Of a stretch of 8,293 bases of DNA, positions 5,939-8,293 are shown piece by piece. The notes under the pieces were generated by a model. The model saw only the letters and a list, made by a program, of their open reading frames with translations, did not search any database and was not told the origin of the DNA. The stretch covers positions 1-8,293 of the forward strand of contig JAPYWM010000053.1 in NCBI GenBank assembly GCA_028276345.1, read 5' to 3'. Positions within the stretch are counted from its first letter, which is position 1, and every line of letters starts with the position of its first letter. Position numbers and translations under genes: made by a program. The DNA comes from Sphingobacterium sp. (lineage in GTDB: Bacteria > Bacteroidota > Bacteroidia > SpSt-205).

Positions 5939-7853
5939 AGACTATTTCCGTTCGGCGATTGAGGGCACGCCCCTCGTCGGTGGCGTTGGACGAAATGGGA
6001 CGCGAGCTACCATAGCCCCGGGCCTGGATCCGCTCCGGCCTAATCCCCCGACTAATCAAAAACTGCCGTACCGCTTCTGCGCGCCGCTGCGATAGCTGCT
6101 GGTTGTGCGCTGCTGTCCCAATACTATCCGTGTGGCCCTGCACTTCTACTTTCCACTTCGGGTGCGCCCGAAGGAGCCGAACCACCTCCATCAGCTCGAC
6201 TTCGGACTCGGGTTTCAGGTCTGCCCGGTCAAACTCAAAGAACACATTGCGCAGTTGAATCGCACTCCCTTTGCGAGGCCTTAGGAGCGGAACCCGCAGC
6301 TCATAAGCCCGATCACTTCCCCGCAGGTCAAAATGCTGGCTGTAGAACAGATACTCCGGCGCCTCCACCAAGAGCGCATACCGACTGTGCAGCGGCAGGG
6401 AGGTAACAAACTCCCCGCTGGCTTTATTAGCCGTAAGGGCTCGCACCGTATCCCGACTATCCAGGTCTACGATTTGCACCCGGGCTGGTATGGGTGCTTT
6501 CGTCAGGCTATCATAGACAAAACCCCGCACATACGAAGCCGCCCGCTGTGGCTGTATCTCCGGCCAGGTTGGAAAGACGTAAATATCTTGTCGGCCTATT
6601 CCTTCGGGCCGCTCCAGCGCCACATACGCTATGCGTCCTGAGGCATCCAGACACAGCGTCTGCTCATCACCGGGTGTATTGAGGGGATAGCCTAAGTTTT
6701 TGGGCGTCGTCCAGCCGGTATCGCTGAGAAAACTCACAAAGAGATCCATGCCCCCCATGCCAGGGTGGTAATCAGAAGCAAAGTACAGCGTGCGTCCATC
6801 CGCAGCGATCATGGGGGAGTACTCATTGCCGGGGGTATTGATGGGGGGGCCGAGGTTGACGGGCGGTTGCCACGCACCGTCTTTCCAGTCTGTGTACCAA
6901 ATATCGCTGCCGCCCTGGCCACCCGGCCGGCCGGAGGCAAAGTACAGCCGCTTCCGATCGTGGGTGAGAGAGGGGTGAGACTCCCAAGCAGGGCTATTGA
7001 CCACGGGGCCGAGGTTTTTAGGGGGGAGCCAGCGATCACCATCCAGCTCCGAAAAGTAAATATCGCAGCTTCCCCGGCCGTCTGGTCTATCACACAGGGT
7101 AATGAAGGCCCACTGTCCATCCGCTGAGAAGAAGGCTGCACCTTCATTGCGGTCGGAGTTGATAGGGGGACCAAGGGGTTGTGCGGCTTTCCAGCGGCCT
7201 TCGTCGTCTTTCTCACACCAGTAGAGGTCTTCGTCGTAGCCGCCAGAGAGGGGATTGGGGGACTTCCCGGGCTGCGGCCGCCGGGATGTAAAATAGAGCC
7301 GGCGCCCATCCGCCGTGAGGCTGGGCAGGTATTCTTCGTAGGGGCTATTGACGTTAGGGCCCAGATTTTCCAGCTTGAGCGGGACAGGCTTTTGCATGAG
7401 GCGAGCGGCATGTGTGCTGGTCTCTAAAAGCTGTGCCCCTTCCTCGTAAATGCGTCGGGGCATTCCCGCTACACCTGTTACCACAAACCGCCGCAAAACC
7501 CGCTCCGCCGAGTCATACCGCATCTGTGCCACATACGCTTTCGCCTGAAAGTACTGCCCCCATGCCTGGCCGACCGATGAGAGCTTTTTATGCTGCTCCA
7601 TCTTGCGCCCCACTTCTATAAGGTCGTCGTAGTTTTTGGCCTGGAGGGTGACTTTTCCTAAGAGGAGCCAGGCCTCCTCGTAGGCGGGCTCTATGCGGAG
7701 GGCTTCTTCCAGGCGAGTTTTAGCTTCAGCATAGCGGCCTGCCTGCGCCTGCCGAACCGCCTCTAAATAAAGCTGATACGCCTGGCGGGAAATTCCCTTT
7801 GGCTGCGCCCAGAGGAAAAGCCCTAAAGCTATCAAGAATACCGCGCGTCTCAT
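5922..7853 (-). CDS. porE: PorE-like protein: TPR, five-bladed PD40 propeller, carboxypeptidase-regulatory-like and OmpA C-terminal domains
   Basis: P. gingivalis PorE (PG1058, about 670 aa) is a periplasmic T9SS component that binds peptidoglycan and connects the machine to the cell wall. This 643-aa protein has the same domain order. The signal peptide is 1-16, with L14-W15-A16 before Gln17. TPR-like helices cover about 22-125. Five PD40/WD40-like blades begin near 164, 227, 281, 334 and 387, each with an LGPxxN or LGYPLN start and most with an LYFxS strand. A carboxypeptidase-regulatory-like beta domain spans about 440-520. The OmpA C-terminal domain spans about 535-643, with FFEFDRADLKPES at 538-550 and the peptidoglycan-binding pair Asp576 (GHTDSIG) and Arg591 (LSQRRAEAV). 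Unlike PorE, which is a lipoprotein, it has no cysteine near the amino terminus; the first is at 213. The ATG overlaps the queE stop (ATGA). Similar multidomain OmpA proteins occur as paralogues in Bacteroidota, so orthology is likely, not proven. Confidence 0.72.
   Translation of the reverse strand: MRRAVFLIALGLFLWAQPKGISRQAYQLYLEAVRQAQAGRYAEAKTRLEEALRIEPAYEEAWLLLGKVTLQAKNYDDLIEVGRKMEQHKKLSSVGQAWGQYFQAKAYVAQMRYDSAERVLRRFVVTGVAGMPRRIYEEGAQLLETSTHAARLMQKPVPLKLENLGPNVNSPYEEYLPSLTADGRRLYFTSRRPQPGKSPNPLSGGYDEDLYWCEKDDEGRWKAAQPLGPPINSDRNEGAAFFSADGQWAFITLCDRPDGRGSCDIYFSELDGDRWLPPKNLGPVVNSPAWESHPSLTHDRKRLYFASGRPGGQGGSDIWYTDWKDGAWQPPVNLGPPINTPGNEYSPMIAADGRTLYFASDYHPGMGGMDLFVSFLSDTGWTTPKNLGYPLNTPGDEQTLCLDASGRIAYVALERPEGIGRQDIYVFPTWPEIQPQRAASYVRGFVYDSLTKAPIPARVQIVDLDSRDTVRALTANKASGEFVTSLPLHSRYALLVEAPEYLFYSQHFDLRGSDRAYELRVPLLRPRKGSAIQLRNVFFEFDRADLKPESEVELMEVVRLLRAHPKWKVEVQGHTDSIGTAAHNQQLSQRRAEAVRQFLISRGIRPERIQARGYGSSRPISSNATDEGRALNRRTEIVFIEVD
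6564..7373 (-). repeat. Five tandem PD40 blades within the PorE-like gene
   Basis: Residues 161-430 hold five related units, each opening with LGP or LGY, then xxN(S/T), an acidic residue, an S/A-rich strand, a (D/H)-x-(G/R) turn and a LYF-type strand. Openings at residues 164, 227, 281, 334 and 387 give spacings of 63, 54, 53 and 53 residues. DNA identity between units is limited to short patches such as the C-rich LGPPIN codons, so this is an old protein repeat and not a recent tandem duplication. Confidence 0.8.
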
Positions 7854-8293
7854 GGTATCCCTACGTAACGATGAATTTGCAAACTAAGTCGCCATTCGGG
7901 GTGCTTCTGGAGGTAGTTCAGAATCTCCTGCAAGGCTGCGGGCTGATAGGCATCCGGCTGAAGGAAGGCTGGAATAGGACGAGGGACTTTGCCGCGCTGG
8001 GCCTGCGCCCACCTTAGATCGCTGGGCGCATGAATGACGATCTTCAGCTCGTGGCACAGCTCGTAATATGCTTCCCTCGGCGCCATGAACCGCTTGGGGG
8101 AAAAGGTAATCCAGTCCGGCTGCGGCTCAGGCACCGGCCCTATGCCGGCCGTCTCCAGCTGGACAAAGCACCCTTCTGCTTGCAACGCCCCGATCAGCGG
8201 CCCCAGCGAGTGAATGGTAGGCTCGCCCCCTGTCAAAACAACATGTTTAGCGCCGCGGGCCCGAGCCTCCGCCACCAGCGTAGCTATGTCATA
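7850..8293 (-). CDS. queE: 7-carboxy-7-deazaguanine synthase, C-terminal part (partial)
   Basis: QueE is a radical-SAM enzyme that converts 6-carboxy-5,6,7,8-tetrahydropterin to 7-carboxy-7-deazaguanine, using S-adenosylmethionine, a 4Fe-4S cluster and Mg2+, in the path to preQ0 and queuosine in tRNA. The window holds the last 147 codons. The frame runs open through base 8293 (reading YDIATLVAEA before ARARGAKHVV), so the GTG at 8275 is internal, not a start. Visible landmarks are HVVLTGGEPT, the SAM-binding GGEP motif; LETAGIG; WITFSPKR; ELKIVIHAP; FLQPDAYQP; and the C-terminal signature HPEWRLSLQIHRYVGIP. The CxxxCxxC cluster motif must lie beyond the window. The TGA stop overlaps the porE-like ATG (ATGA), implying co-transcription and coupled translation. 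Confidence 0.92.
   Translation of the reverse strand, partial: YDIATLVAEARARGAKHVVLTGGEPTIHSLGPLIGALQAEGCFVQLETAGIGPVPEPQPDWITFSPKRFMAPREAYYELCHELKIVIHAPSDLRWAQAQRGKVPRPIPAFLQPDAYQPAALQEILNYLQKHPEWRLSLQIHRYVGIP

Noticed and set aside
6809..7411. 200-codon minus-strand frame within the PorE-like gene
   Set aside because: It is an out-of-frame reading of the PD40 repeat region, rich in Ser and Pro, with no start context; the OmpA-domain frame is clearly the real one.
5922..7853. Naming the OmpA-domain protein Pal or TolB
   Set aside because: Pal is a small lipoprotein and TolB lacks an OmpA domain. The TPR, five-blade PD40, regulatory-like and OmpA order fits PorE better.
8273..8275. GTG as the start of queE
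   Set aside because: The frame continues open to the window edge with plausible QueE sequence, and the GGEP motif would be almost at the amino terminus; the cluster-binding cysteines must lie upstream.
1..8293. Mobile elements, CRISPR arrays, tRNA/rRNA genes and intrinsic terminators
   Set aside because: I looked for transposase motifs, terminal inverted repeats, regularly spaced direct repeats, cloverleaf-like stretches and GC hairpins with T-tracts, and found none I could support by eye.

Overview
The window looks like a piece of a fairly GC-rich Bacteroidota chromosome (or a close relative in the same superphylum). Three things point there. Two proteins match components of the Bacteroidota-specific type IX secretion system (T9SS), and one of them carries a T9SS type A C-terminal domain with an FPNP motif. 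Start codons lack convincing Shine-Dalgarno sequences, while TAnnTTTG boxes of the Bacteroidota sigma-factor type sit near the starts of porZ, dxs and thpR. Both predicted signal peptides place Gln directly after the cleavage site, as is common in this phylum. I cannot assign a genus.

Layout. On the minus strand, reading from 5301 down to 1, lies a very tight cluster: porZ-like (3040-5301), an unrecognised 167-aa protein (2534-3037), recO (1974-2537), dxs (50-1990), and the first 16 codons of a probable membrane protein leaving the window at base 1. The junctions are a 2-nt gap, a 4-bp ATGA overlap, a 17-bp overlap and a 1-bp TAATG overlap, which strongly suggests one transcript. A 103-bp divergent spacer (5302-5404) separates porZ from thpR on the plus strand (5405-5938). 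The thpR 3' end overlaps by 17 bp the convergent 3' end of a porE-like gene (5922-7853, minus). porE starts in an ATGA overlap with queE, whose 5' part lies beyond base 8293.

How the genes relate. PorZ and PorE are both T9SS components in Porphyromonas gingivalis: PorZ works at the cell surface with the sortase machinery, and PorE links the machine to peptidoglycan. Here they lie on the same strand with only thpR between them. The other genes are housekeeping: isoprenoid precursor synthesis (dxs), recombinational repair (recO), queuosine synthesis (queE) and RNA 2',3'-cyclic phosphodiester metabolism (thpR). No mobile element, CRISPR array, tRNA or rRNA was seen, and no gene-free stretch exceeds about 105 bases.

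The main points of interest are the unrecognised small gene translationally linked to recO, a PorE-like protein with no lipobox, an unusually short RecO, and promoter-like boxes so close to start codons that porZ may be leaderless. I did not find clear evidence of a wholly new system.
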